Shown: one piece after another, positions 46,201 through 57,348 of the stretch | Numbering within the stretch: position 1 is the first letter of the stretch | Layout: every line of letters begins with the position of its first letter | Assembly: GCA_012932295.1 (NCBI GenBank) | Contig: JAAONU010000016.1 | Location: forward strand, 18,071,530-18,135,529 | Direction of reading: 5' to 3' | Length of the DNA: 64,000 nucleotides | From: Cyclina sinensis | Lineage: Eukaryota; Mollusca; Bivalvia; Venerida; Veneridae | Made by a program: the position numbers and the translations under genes | Notes under the pieces: model-generated | The model's input: only the letters and a program-made list of their open reading frames with translations | Databases searched by the model: none | What the model was told of the DNA's origin: nothing

Positions 46201-47000
46201 AAAAATCCCTTGAGAATGTAGGAGGAGTTGCGCACAGAAGAAATTGTTCACTATATATCCCATATAAGGAAAAAACAAAGGGCCATAATTAGGTGAAAAA
46301 TAATTGAATAACATAACCCCGACAATATGCGCCAGGGCACTTTATGACAAAGCTTCTGTGAAAGTTTGGTCAAAAATCCCTTGAGAAATGTAGGAGGAGT
46401 AGCACACAGAAGAAATTGTTCACTATATATTCAATATAAGGAAAAAAACAAAGGGCAATAATTAAGTAAAAAATAATCGAATCACAAAACCCCGACAATA
46501 TGCGCCAGGGCACTTGATGACAAACCTCCTGTGAATTTTGGTCAAAATCCCTTGAGAAATGTAGGAGGAGTTGCGCACAGAAGAAATTGTTCACTATATA
46601 TCCCATATAAGGAAAAAACAAAGGGCAATAATTAGGTGAAAAATTATTGAATAACAAAACCCCGACAATATGCGCCAGGGCACTTGATGACAAAGCTTCT
46701 GTGAAAGTTTGGTCAAAATCCCTTGAGAAATGTAGAAGGAATTGCGCAGAGAAGAAATTGTTCACAATATATCCCATATAAAGAAAAAACAAAGGGTCAT
46801 AATTAGGTGAAAAATTATTGAATAACAAAACCCCGACAATATGCGCCAGGGCACTTGGTGACAAAGCTTCTGTGAAAGTTTGGTCAAAATCCCTTGAGAA
46901 ATGTAGGAGGAGTTGCGCACAGAAGAAATTGTTTACGCCCGCCCGCCGACATACCTCAACCTTATAACCAGTTGTTTCCTTCGGAAAACCTGGTTAAAAA
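43207..47000 (+). repeat. Family-D dispersed repeat with a giant core array
   Basis: It opens with AACAAGAAACATCGCAATGC (hairpin TCGCAATGCGA) and ACCAGGTTTTC (43233-43243), and closes with GCCCGCCCGCCGAC and GAAAACCTGGT (46984-46994) then TAAAAA. The last two inner motifs are exact complements. Between them is a 20-unit tandem array. A second family-D 3' end is at 32896-32938. Confidence 0.8.
43537..46935. repeat. 20-unit tandem array, about 171-bp period
   Basis: Each unit carries 'ccccgacaatatgcgccagg', 'cacttgatgacaaagcttct', 'gaaatgtaggaggagttgcg' and 'gaaattgttcactatatatt'. I count 20 occurrences of the 'ggaggagttgcg' block (or variants) between 43661 and 46912, a mean spacing of 171 bp. 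Units are very similar, implying recent expansion or homogenisation. Open frames on both strands repeat with the same period and are not genes. Confidence 0.88.
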
Positions 47001-48054
47001 TGTTACGGAATAATTTCTGTTCTGTACATTTTTTAAACATAAAAAGTCAAAATTAAAAACAATATCACATGTTTAAACTTTTACATAAGATATTAGTCAA
47101 GATGGTATTGGTTTATAATTCTTTAGTCAGAATGTGCTGTTAAAGAACTTCTGAGGTGTTCATTTGGAACAGTGCACTTTTAATAAAAAGACATTGACTA
47201 AAAAGTATATGATAATATAGTACTAATACTCTGAACAGAAATAATAAATAACTATGACACATTACCAATGATGATAGTAATTAACAACACCTTAATACAT
47301 ATAATGGCATACATTTGTACAAAGAATGTTACATAAATCGCATCATCGAAATGAAGACAAACAATTTTTACTATATTTGTATGTTGAACAGTAATATAGG
47401 TAGAACTTTAAAATGTAAGAAATTATCAAAAACTTATTTATTAGAACATCTATCATTTATGCAACCTGATTAACATGGATGAGGTACTAAACAGTATACG
47501 TTCATTAAAATGAATATGATACAAAAGTAAGACATTAAAAACAAACATTGTCCTGTTAAATACTCAACAATTCATTACATGAATATGTACAAAAATGTTA
47601 CAAATATCATATATCATCACATAAAAAATAAGATCAAACCATTCTGGTTCACAAAGAAAACAATCCCATAAGTAATTAATAGAAATAAATAAATGTTTTT
47701 CACTCACTATCTGTTCCTATTTAGCATTTAATTCTATTCTTTAAAGTTTAGTTTTATAAATCACCTTCAGATCTATTTCCAAATTACTTAGTATTTATCA
47801 CAGCTCTGACAAAAACACTTCTGATCTTAAGTAATTTTATATACCTTCCAAAGTCAGCAAAATGCACCACTTAAATAGATATATACTTACAAGTATACTT
47901 TAAAAAACAAATTAAATTTCAAGCAGAAATAAAAAAATCAAATATCTTTTGTTTATTATCCTCTTTTATAGATTCTATGCTATATTTCTTTAAAAAAACA
48001 ATATTTCAACAATATCCATATCGTCTGCATTTTCTGTTACCCTTCTTATTACAT
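47001..48054. other. AT-rich interior of the TIR element
   Basis: Very AT-rich with no open frame of interest on either strand. It lies between the family-D element and the right inverted repeat. Confidence 0.45.
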
Positions 48055-48878
48055 ATGGTCTGCAAAATGAAAACCCCTTCTTTACCTATGTGGTTTGCAC
48101 TACTCTATTTCTATATCGTCTGCGTTTTAATCTGTGCCTAAATATAGGTCAGTAGGAAGGTTTTGCCTAAAGGGGTGTTGTGTCAAAGTATGAAGTAAAT
48201 CCACTTAAAAATAAAAGTTTTTGGACAATTGGATCTTCAAGGTGAAGGTCATTCAGGGGTAAAGGTCAAATGAATATAGGTCAAATGGAAGGTCTTGTCC
48301 AAAGGGGTGTTGTGTCCAAGTATGAGGTAAATCCACTTACTAATAAGGAAGTTATGGCAAATGTTAAAGTTTTGGGATGGACTGACCGACAGTTCAAAAA
48401 CTATATGCCTCCCTTTGGGGGCATAAAACACCTTAATTTGAGGAGGATAATACCTCCTAAACATGTATTGATCAGTCAGGTGACTTGCTACATAGGACAA
48501 ATGGCAACTAAATACATTCTCTAAGTATGCTTCTTAATGATAGTGACAGTATTCAGTAAAATGATCGTCAACTAAATAAGAAGTTCTCAGTTCTCGATTT
48601 AACAGCGCCTCTTCAAACAAATGTAACATTTTCATTTTTTTTGCAGAACTACCTCCACTAAATGGATGCAGCATAAACATGTATATTGAAATGCAGAAAA
48701 GTGTCAGTTTTATATAAATCTGGAAACGGGAATTATTAATTTGCCAAAAATATCTTAATAGGCTGATATTTACAGAGATTCTACATTGTGATTTGCACAT
48801 GAGATAGCTCGTGTGTTTTTTTGTTTAAAAAAAATAAAAATATAATATATTTTAGATGAAATCTGAAAGCGCACATAC

Positions 48879-49100
48879 TGAGAGATTTCCCAGATCTGTC
48901 GAATAGTGCCATTCCTGTCTGTTCCCTTTGATTTCCAAGTTCTGACACATAATTCTTTGGCCTTGCATCTCTGTAAGTGCTAGCCAAGTCGGATTCATTT
49001 ATCACAGGCATGTGATTTAAATATCTAGCAGTTGTTCTGCTCTGTCCTTCACTATGATAAGCAAGTTTAGCCTGTGTGTCATTCTTTGCACCTACCAATC
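48879..49100 (-). CDS. Macro-domain gene: duplicated 222-bp exon, copy 1
   Basis: The exon is 222 bp (74 codons, phase 1 at both ends), with acceptor 'taatttgtttgtag' and donor GTATGT. It encodes LVGAKNDTQAKLAYHSEGQS, then a polar, probably disordered stretch (VINESDLASTYRDARPKNY) and MALFDRSGKSLS. I recognise no domain. The start resembles that of the 41934-42506 exon. Because both ends are phase 1, inclusion, skipping or doubling of this exon keeps the frame. Confidence 0.75.
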
Positions 49101-50722
49101 CTACAAACAAATTAAACTGCATACATAGAAGGAACACTTTATTTGGTTAGGTGGATTATCTGTCTTTTAACATGTTTTGTGATTTATCACGTGACTTGCT
49201 AAACAGATATGACAACAGATGGCAACTGTTTATATTCTCTGAGCATGCTACTTAGAGACAGTGACAATATCCAGTTGATTGTGAAATAAACTGGAAGTAC
49301 AGTGGAACTTCTGATAACCGAACATCCATGAGACCAGCCAAAAAGTTCGGATTTTGGAAGTTTCCGGAATTCAGAAGTCCGAATGAACTGGATTAGAACA
49401 GATGCCAAACACCAGTGGTTCTTTAGGATAGTGAATGCAGTCAGTATTGTTTAGCATAACAGCGTTTGTAACATGGGAAACATAATGCAAAATTAAAATT
49501 TATGAAAACATTCTACACATGTATATTTTATTAGAAAACATTTTCATACGTTTTCAAAAATTACAAAAGTTGAAAAATTCATAAAATGCCATAATTTAAA
49601 GACCTTTTTATTTGATCAATTTTGCTGTTTTTACTAACCACCTTTGAAATGATAAAAGTTTGAAAAAAATCACCAATTACAATAACCAACACACTTGCCC
49701 ATGTTGGCTATTTACCATAAACGCTTGAATATTATACGCGTGTATAAAACGCACCCCAGGTCTGGCATCAAGATCTGGGGAAAATAGCTTGCATTGGAAT
49801 ATAATACGCACACAAATTTGTCGATGTTTTTCGTTCAGGAAGTGGCCATTGTTGGTGTACTTAACAATTACAGCGCATAAATATTGCTAGGGTTGCATTT
49901 AACTATTTAGTTTATTAAGGACAATTAGCGCTAGAGACTATTTCTTTCGGAAATATCGAATAAACATGGTATTATATCAAAGTGTCAACACCTTCTCAAT
50001 ACCTTTTGGATGTGTAAACAAACATCTCATAATTATGGTGACATCAAACAACATTTATTATTGTGTTTGTTTAAACACAAATTTCTTTATATACCACCCT
50101 TGAAGGAAGTATTCACAAGCTCCACAAAAAAGCGTGCAGTTTGAGCAATGTTTTGTCATCGAGTTTATAAAAGTGCAACTGCATATTTCACACAAAATGG
50201 CTGAAATACTTTTGGTACTTTTATTTAAATTCTCGGATGTATTTATAAGAAAAGTTCAAGTAGATTTAAGACAAGCTTAACAAATTGAAGGAAACCAATT
50301 TCAGCAAATATTTAGTTCATTAAACATGAAGTAGCAAGTGAAAATATCGGATAAATTTCGATTGTCATATATTTCCACGACCCCGTCGTATTTTAATATT
50401 TATAGACAACAGTGAAAAAGTTCCCTTTTCTCTCAAACTTGAACATTTTTGCTGTCTAGGTAGACCTCCCATGTACATCCTGTTCATTACCAAGGTTTTA
50501 AAAGAAGAAAGACATTAAAGAATGAAGAACAATTACATTTGTTGATTTATTCATTTAAGTGAGAATCAAAATTGACATATGGTTGTAATATTCAGATATA
50601 CACCACTGTAAATTACATGTATATATCAGTGCGTTGCAGCGGCGCGTGACAAAACAGATAAAATCAGTGTTTCCTGCGACGACATGACCCTTCCTGAAAT
50701 CCTGGGGGGAACCCTGAATAAA
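49101..50722 (-). other. Intron with small DNA-transposon remnants
   Basis: At 49298-49385 'cagtggaacttctgataacc' and 'ttcggattttggaagtttcc' resemble the ends of pogo/Tigger-type MITEs. At 49720-49830 'acgcgtgtataaaacgcacc' and 'ttggaatataatacgcacac' form another short inverted-repeat remnant. The rest is AT-rich without exons. All of this is repeated in copy 2 (57546 onwards). Confidence 0.5.
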
Positions 50723-52900
50723 AACAAGAGGGCCATAATGGCCCTGGATCGCTCACCTAAGTACTTTGGCTGTAGGTCTGCTGTTAAGCAGTATTTCATT
50801 TTTTAATTGAAAATATGTAAGTGCCTACAAACCAAATATGTAAAATATCAGTCAATAAATAAAGGCTCTATGACAGAAAGTAGAAATATCTATTATAAGC
50901 TATGGTGACCTTGACCTTGACCCAGTGACCTCAAACCCTACCCATGGGTAGAGGTCCATGCAAGGAACCTCTATACTGAATATCAAAGATATTGGTCTAT
51001 AAATGAAGGCTCTATGAGGTACAGTAGATAAATCTACTTTTAGCCTCCGTGACCTTTAACCTAATCCAATAATTTGAAAAAGCTTGATAAAGCTTGCTTC
51101 ATGCCAAATTTTAAAATTCTATGTATTGTGGTTTCAGACAAGAAGATTTTTAAAGATTTTCTTCTATATTGTTATTTAAAACTTGTGACCCCTTGGGCGC
51201 GGCCAATAGTGACCCCAGGGACATTTTTCTAACAAACTTGGTAGAGGTCCACTAGACAATGCTACACACCAAATATCTAAGCTCTATAACTTACGGTTTC
51301 TGACAAGAAGATTTTTTTAGATTTTCTTATATAACTCTATGTAAAACTAGTGGCCCCTGGGGCGGGGCCATTTTTGACCCAGAGGCCAGGATTTGAACAA
51401 ACTTGGTAGAGGTCCACTAGACAATGCTACACACCAAATATCTAAGCTCTATAACTTACGGTTTCTGATAAGAAGATTCTTTTAAGATTTTCCTATATAA
51501 CTCTATGTAAAACAAGTGACCCCCGGGGCGGGGCCATTTTTGACCCAGAGGCAAGAATTTGAACAAACTTGGTAGAGGTCCACTAGACAATGCTACATAC
51601 CAAATATCTTAACTGTAGGCCTTCTTGTTTCTGACAAGAAGATTTTTTAGTTTTTCCTATATAACTCTATGTAAAACAAGTGACCCCCGGGGCGGGGCCA
51701 TTTTTGACCCAGAGGCCAGGATTTGAACAAACTTGGTAGAGGTCCACTAGACAATGCTACACACCAAATACAAATATCTAAGCTCTATAACATACGGTTA
51801 CTGACAAGAAGATTTTTTAAGATTTTCCTATATAACTCTATGTAAAACTAGTGGCCCCTGGGGCGGGGTCATTTTTGACCCAGAGGCCAGGATTTGAACA
51901 AACTTGGTAGAGGTCCACTAGACAATGCTAAACACCAAATATCTAAGCTCTATAACTTACCGTTTCTGACAAGAAGATTTTTAAAGATTTTCCTATATAA
52001 CTCTATGTAAAACTAGTGGCCCCTGGGGCAGGGCCATTTTTGACCCAGAGGCCAGGATTTGAACAAACTTGGTAGAGGTCCACTAGACAATGCTACACAC
52101 CAAATATCTAAGCACTATAACTTACGGTTTCTGACAAGAAGATTTTTTAAGATTTTCTTATATAACTCTATGTAAAACTAGTGGCCCCTGGGGCGGGGCC
52201 ATTTTTGACCCAGAGGACAGGATTTGAACAAACTTGGTAGAGGTCCACTAAACAATGCTACACACCAAATATCTAAGCTCTATAACTTACGGTTTCAGAC
52301 AAGAAGATTTTTTTAAGATTTTCCTATATAACTCTATGTAAAACAAGTGACCCTCGGGGCGGGGCCATTTTTGACCCAGAGGCCATGTTTTTAACAAACT
52401 TGGTAGAGGTCCACTAGACAATGCTACATACCAAATATCTTAACTCTAGGCCTTGTGGTTTCTGACAAGAAGATTTTCAAGTTTTCCCTATATAACTCTA
52501 TGTTAAATCAACTGACCCCTGGGGTGGGGTCAGTTTTGTCCCCAGGGACATAATTTGAACAAACTTGGTAGAGGTCCACTAGATGATGCTTCATACCAAA
52601 TATCAAAGCTCCAGGCCTTGTGGTTTCGGAGAAGAAGATTTTTAAAGATCCAACTTATAAAATCTATTTTTAGCTCCAGTGAACCAGAAATGCAATGGAC
52701 CAGAACCATTTGAACAATCTTGGTAGAGCTTCATGCAAGGAACATCCCAGGCAAGTTTCATTAAATTTGCCCCATTGGTTTCAGAGGAGATGTCGTTTGA
52801 ATGAAAAGTTGACGACGGACGGACGGACGGACGGACGGACGACGGACAAAGACTGATCAGAAAAGCTCACTCTGAGAACTTTGTGCTCAGGTGAGCTAAA
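50723..52900 (+). repeat. Family-A dispersed repeat, complete copy
   Basis: It has the canonical 5' end with hairpin and a 3' hairpin at 52864-52897 preceded by a long GGAC repeat (52812-52850). The core has nine or more units of 165-180 bp with 'gacccctggggcggggccat', 'aacttggtagaggtccacta' and 'tttctgacaagaagatttt'. Confidence 0.78.
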
Positions 52901-52905
52901 AATAA

Positions 52906-55360
52906 AACAAGGGGGCCATTGGCCCAAAAGCGCTCACCTGAGGACAGACTGTTATTTGTGTTTCATGTTAAATATCTAAGCTCTAGCATTTTTAGTTTCA
53001 GAGATCACTTTTTTTTATATGTATATAAAGAAAACCCATGACCCCAAGGGCAGGGCCAATTTTGACCCTAGGGCCATACTTGAAACAATGTCTGTAAAGG
53101 TCCACAATGTTTCATGCCAAATGTCTAAGCTCTAGCCTTTGAAGCTTCAAAGAAAAATTTTCTTATACGTTTTTACTATATGCAAATAATGAATGCCTAT
53201 GACCCCCGGGCAGGCCCAATTTTTACCCCGGATATAATTTGTACAAACTTGGAACAGGTTCACTAGACAATATTTCATGCCAAAATAGTTAAGCTTAAGG
53301 TTTGTCATTTCAGAGTAGAAGATATTTTTGGTTTTTTCTATATACAAATATAGAAAACCTATGACCCCCTGGGACGGGGCCAATTTTGGCACTAGGGGAA
53401 CAACTTTCGTAAAAGACTTAAGAAGATGTCATATACCAAATATCAAAGCTCTAGCCTTTGTCATTTCAGAGGAGAATACTTTTTAAGTTTTAACTACACT
53501 GGGACCCCGTTATAGCGCTCTAGTTGGGGTCCAAGGTTTCAGACCGCGATATAAACGGGGTTCCGATATATAACGCGCCTACCGAGATCGTATAGTTGAC
53601 CTGTTAAATTTGCTAGTATTACCCCAACCACCAACATGTAACTGTATCATTATGTTAAAGTTAAAACATTCAAAAGAACCAAATTTGTTTGTAAACCACT
53701 CAAGATACATTTTGTATAGAGAAAAATATTATTTGGTAAAATATTACCTGCTTTGTTTGAAAAACACAGATGAAAATCGCATAAGAAAAATGTAAACATA
53801 AGCAATTCCCGGGAAAACCGCGGCGTAAGCGTTACGAAAGTAAAACTGTGAAAATCGGTAAGTTACAATGTGTAACGCTGCACGTAACTCAAGGTACCTA
53901 TTTTGATGTATCTACCCGTCGTTCCTGTTTTCTCTGCTGAAAAATTCCGTCATCTTTCGCTGCACTGACTTGTGTCTCGCATCCATCCTGTCATCATGTA
54001 TAGATTTCTTACCTACTGAAGCGGTGCCGCCCTTTTGAAGTTCTTTGCAGTCCTGTAATATCTTCGTGAGATACAACGAACTTTGTGCCGTTCGATAGAA
54101 AACAGATTTTCGGCTTGTGTTTCAAGAGCTTCGGATTTGAGGTTTTCATAACAGTTTGATACCTGACTGATCATCGATCACAACGAACAAAGAAGCGGAT
54201 TAACGCCAGACTTTGCATGCTTTTCACACTTTTCCCGCCTAAGCATCCTAATTACGTAGTTAATTGTACTTCGCGGACACATTAAACAAGCGTTGTTATG
54301 GATACAGCACGTAAGATACGGTGCCGCGCTTTGAAGTTCTTTGCAGTCCTGTAATATCTTCGTGAGTTACAACGAACTTTGTGCCGTTCGATAGAAAACG
54401 CAAGGTTTTTTAACAGATTGCCGGCTTGTGTTTGTTACTCAGTTCATCGATGTTTGCGCGTCAGAGTTTCGAATTTGAGGTTTTCATAACAGTTTGATAC
54501 CTGACTGATCATCGATCACAACAAACAAAGAAGCCGATTAACGCCAGACTTTGCATGCTTTTCAACTTTTCCCGCCCTAGAGCGTCCTAATTACGTAGTT
54601 AATTGTACTTCGCTGACACATTAAACAAGCGTTGTTATGGATACAGCACGTAAGATATGCATGTAAAATAATTATGGTCGGTGAAATATAGGTACGTTGA
54701 TTTGTTTTTTGTTGTTTTTTTTTTCATATTTTTTTGGGGGGAGCCATGACCCTTGAGCGTTATACTGAGGTTAGCGTTATAACGAGGCCCGTATATACAT
54801 ATAAGGAAAACCTAACCCCTGGGGGCAGCATCAATTTTAGCACTAGGGGCATAATTTGAAAAACTTTTGTAGAGGACCTATAGATGATGTCATATACCAA
54901 ATATCAAAGCTCTAGCCTTTGTCATATTAGAGGAGAAGATTTTTTAAGGTTTTACTATATACATATAAGGAAAACTTATGACCCCCTGGGGCGGGGGCAA
55001 TTTTGGGACTAGGGGCATAATTTGAACAACTTTGGTAGAAGACCTATAGATGTTGTCATATACCAAATATCAGAGCTCTTGGCCTTGTACTTTCTGACAA
55101 GAAGATTTTTTATAATTTGCATAATTGAAACTTCTTTTTTGGCCCTGTGACCTACTTATGCAACAGACCAGAACCATTTGAACAACTTTGAAAGAGGACC
55201 ACCCAAGGATCATTCCTGTGTAGTTTGGTTAATGTGCAGTCATTGGTTTCAGAGGAGATGTTGTTTTTATGAAATTGTTGACAACGGACGACGCACGACG
55301 ACGGACACACGGGGGATCACAAAAGCTCACCATGAGCAAGTTGTGCTCAGATGAGCTAAA
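52906..55360 (+). repeat. Family-M dispersed repeat with nested TIR element
   Basis: It opens with AACAAGGGGGCCATTGGCCC and GCGCTCACCTGAGG and closes with GCTCACCATGAGCA / TGTGCTCAGATGAGC. It is close to family A at both ends but has different core units ('ctatagatgatgtcatatac', 'tctagcctttgtcatttcag'). A TIR element interrupts it at 53497-54793. Confidence 0.68.
53497..54793. mobile_element. TIR element with internal duplication, copy 1
   Basis: The ends are inverted: CACTGGGACCCCGTTATAGC on the left and the complement of a TATACGGGCCTCGTTATAAC-like sequence on the right. The interior carries two direct copies of a segment of about 320 bp ('gaagttctttgcagtcctgt', 'caacgaactttgtgccgttc', 'atggatacagcacgtaagat' at 54035-54315 and 54330-54655). 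No transposase is present. Flanks of the form 'acta..tata' suggest a TA-type target, but this is not certain. Confidence 0.6.
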
Positions 55361-56845
55361 AACAAGAGGGCCATCATGGCCCTGGATCACTCACCTGAGT
55401 ACTTTGGCTGAAGGTTTGCTGTTAAGCAGTATTTCATTTTTCAATTGAAAATATACAAGTGCCTACAAACCAAATATGTAAAATATAAGTCAATAAATAA
55501 AGACTTTATGACAGAAAGTAGAAATATCTATTATAAGCTATGGTGACCTTGACCTTGACCCAGTGACCTCAAACCCTAGCCATGGGTAAAGGTCCATGCA
55601 AGGAACCTATATATTGAATATCAAAGATATTGGTTTATAAATGAAGGCTTTATGAGGTACAGTAGATAAATCTTTTTTTAACCTCACTGACCTTTAACCT
55701 AATCTAATAATTTGAAAAAGCTTGATAAAGCTTGCTTCATGCCAAATTTTTAAATTCTAGGCCTTGTGGTTTCAGACAAGAAGATTTTTAAAGATTTCCT
55801 TTTTTACAAATTAAGGGCCCCTGTGGCAAGGCAAATTTTGACCCCAGGGCCAACATTAAAACAATATTGGTAAAGGTTCTTTACACAATACTCAACACCA
55901 AATATCTAAGGTCTAGACCTGTTGTTTTGTAGAAAAACTATTTTTCATGCTTTTCCTTTATAAATCTATGTAAACCAAGAGAACCCTGGGGCGTGGCCAA
56001 TTTTAACCCAGGAAGTATAACTTAAACAAACATGGTAGACATCCACTAGACAATGCTACATACCAAATATCTAAGCTGTAGGCATTGAGGTTTCCAGTAA
56101 GAAGATTTTTAAAGATTGCCTTTTTTTACATATTAAGGGCCCCCAGGGCTGGGCCAATTTTGACCCCAGGGCCAACATATAAACAATAATGGTAAAGCTT
56201 CTCTACACAATACCCCACACCAAATATCAAAGCTCTAGCCTTTGTCATATTAGAGGAGAAGATTTTTGAAGGTAATACTATATACATATAAGGAAAACTT
56301 ATGACCCCCTGGGGCGGAGGCAATTTTGGGACTAGGGGCATAATTTGAACAACTTTGGTAGAAGACCTACAGATGATGTCATATACCAAATATCAAAGCT
56401 CTAGCCTTTGTCATATTAGAGGAGAAGATTTTTTAAGGTTTTACTATATACATATAAGGAAAACTTATGACCCTCTGGGGCGGGGGCAATTTTGGGACTA
56501 GGGGCATAATTTGAACAACTTTGGTAGAAGACCTAAAGATGATGTTATATACCAAATATCAGAGCTCTTGGCCTTTGTCATTTCAGACAAGAAGATTTTT
56601 TAATTTGCATTATTGAAACTTCTTTTTTGGCCCTGTGACCTACTTATGCAACAGACCAGAACCATTTGAACAACTTTGAAAGGGGACCACCCAAGGATCA
56701 TTCCTGTGTAGTTTGGTTAATGTGTAGTCATTGGTTTCAGAGATGTTGTTTTTATGAAATTATTGACAACGGACGACGCACGACGCCGGACACACGGGGG
56801 ATCACAAAAGCTCACCATGAGCACGTTGTGCTCAGGTGAGCTAAA
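55361..56845 (+). repeat. Family-A head joined to family-M tail
   Basis: A canonical family-A 5' part runs to about 56230. The sequence then continues with family-M units ('gtcatattagaggagaagat') and a complete family-M/A 3' hairpin (56810-56843). The hybrid supports recombination between families. This segment has no counterpart in duplication copy 2 and accounts for most of the length difference. Confidence 0.6.
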
Positions 56846-56961
56846 AAAAAGAGGGCCATCATGGCCCTGGATCACTCACCTGAGTACTTTGGCTGTAGGT
56901 TTGCTGTTAAGCAGTATTTCATTTTTTAATTGAAAATATACAAGTGCCTACAAAACAAATA
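56846..56961 (+). repeat. Family-A 5' end truncated at the duplication junction
   Basis: Only the first 116 bp of a family-A element are present ('aagtgcctacaaaacaaat'), then copy 2 begins. The uninterrupted form of the same element is at 63839 onwards, so the break marks the duplication junction. Confidence 0.75.
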
Positions 56962-57126
56962 AATCTGGAAACGGGAATTATTAATTTGCCAAAAATATCT
57001 TAATAGGCTGATATTTACAGAGATTATACATTGTGATTTGCACATGAGATAGCTCGTGGGTTTTTTTTTTTGTTTAAAAAAATAAACATATAATATATTT
57101 TAGATGAAATCTGAAAGCGCACATAC

Positions 57127-57348
57127 TGAGAGATTTCCCAGATCTGTCGAATAGTGACATTCCTGTCTGTTCCCTTTGATTTCCAAGTTCTGACACATAA
57201 TTCTTTGGCCTTGCATCTCTGTAAGTGCTAGCCAAGTCGGATTCATTTATCACAGGCATGTGATTTAAATATCTAGCAGTTGTTCTGCTCTGTCCTTCAC
57301 TATGATAAGCAAGTTTAGCCTGTGTGTCATTCTTTGCACCTACCAATC
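57127..57348 (-). CDS. Macro-domain gene: duplicated 222-bp exon, copy 2
   Basis: Identical in length, splice sites (acceptor 'taatttgtttgtag', donor GTATGT) and phase to the exon at 48879-49100. The visible protein difference is GMSLF here versus GMALF there. Being further 5' in the transcript, it would be spliced before the other copy, giving two tandem copies of the 74-residue segment or a choice between them. Function is unknown. Confidence 0.72.

Larger units (their letters stand above)
42807..48138. mobile_element. Element with about 85-bp terminal inverted repeats
   Basis: The left end contains GGTTAAAACACAGACGATAT, GTAGTGCAGACCACATAGG and TAAAGAAGG; the reverse complement of the right end (48055-48138) contains GATTAAAACGCAGACGATAT, GTAGTGCAAACCACATAGG and TAAAGAAGG in the same order. 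Secondary copies of the left motif are at 42880-42930. No transposase was found inside; the interior is AT-rich sequence plus the nested family-D element. The superfamily and target duplication are unclear. Confidence 0.6.
42534..48428 (+). repeat. Family-B repeat, host of a large TIR element
   Basis: The 5' end lies at 42534 (ACAAGAACTGTCACTGTAAG, with a hairpin to GATGACAG) and the 3' end at 48405-48428 (TGCCTCCCTTTGGGGGCATA). The two parts, up to about 42806 and from about 48139, join in the normal family-B order ('gtcaaggtaaaataaatata' / 'aaatataggtcagtaggaag'). The 5' end is only 27 bp from the splice acceptor of the 41934-42506 exon. Confidence 0.65.
48714..56961. repeat. Segmental tandem duplication, copy 1
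   Basis: This starts at 'aaatctggaaacgggaatta' (48714) and ends at the head of a family-A element (56961), directly followed by copy 2, which starts with the same phrase. It contains one 222-bp exon, intron sequence, a family-A repeat, a family-M repeat with a nested TIR element and further family-A pieces. The exon offset between copies is 8248 bp. In the first 2 kb the two copies differ only at scattered single bases and small indels. Copy 1 is about 1.25 kb longer because of extra family-A/M sequence at 55361-56845. Confidence 0.88.
29646..57348 (-). other. Macro-domain gene, PARP14-like, partial (gene model)
   Basis: Nine minus-strand exons fit together by splice sites and phase: 57348-57127, 49100-48879, 42506-41934, 41610-41269, 40134-40070, 36300-36064, 34681-34460, 30096-30069 and 29773-29646. 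The first five exons all begin in phase 1, and the first four also end in phase 1; 40134-40070 switches to phase 0, and the later joins (0 to 0, 0 to 0, then 1 to 1) all agree. The encoded protein has a variable N-terminal part, KH-like segments, a divergent macro-like segment, one well-preserved macro domain and a final KH-like segment. This order resembles the middle of PARP14-type mono-ADP-ribosyltransferases, which act in the cytosol or nucleus in immune-related ADP-ribose signalling. No catalytic domain is seen. The 5' end is beyond the window. The introns hold nearly all the repeats. Confidence 0.8.

Noticed and set aside
43454..46864. Long minus-strand and plus-strand open frames (up to 164 codons) with repeating peptide content
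   Set aside because: They recur with the 171-bp period of the tandem array and are interrupted irregularly; no start context or splice sites. They are reads of repeat DNA.
43537..46935. CRISPR-like array
   Set aside because: The repeats are about 171 bp and contiguous without unique spacers, in a eukaryotic intron.
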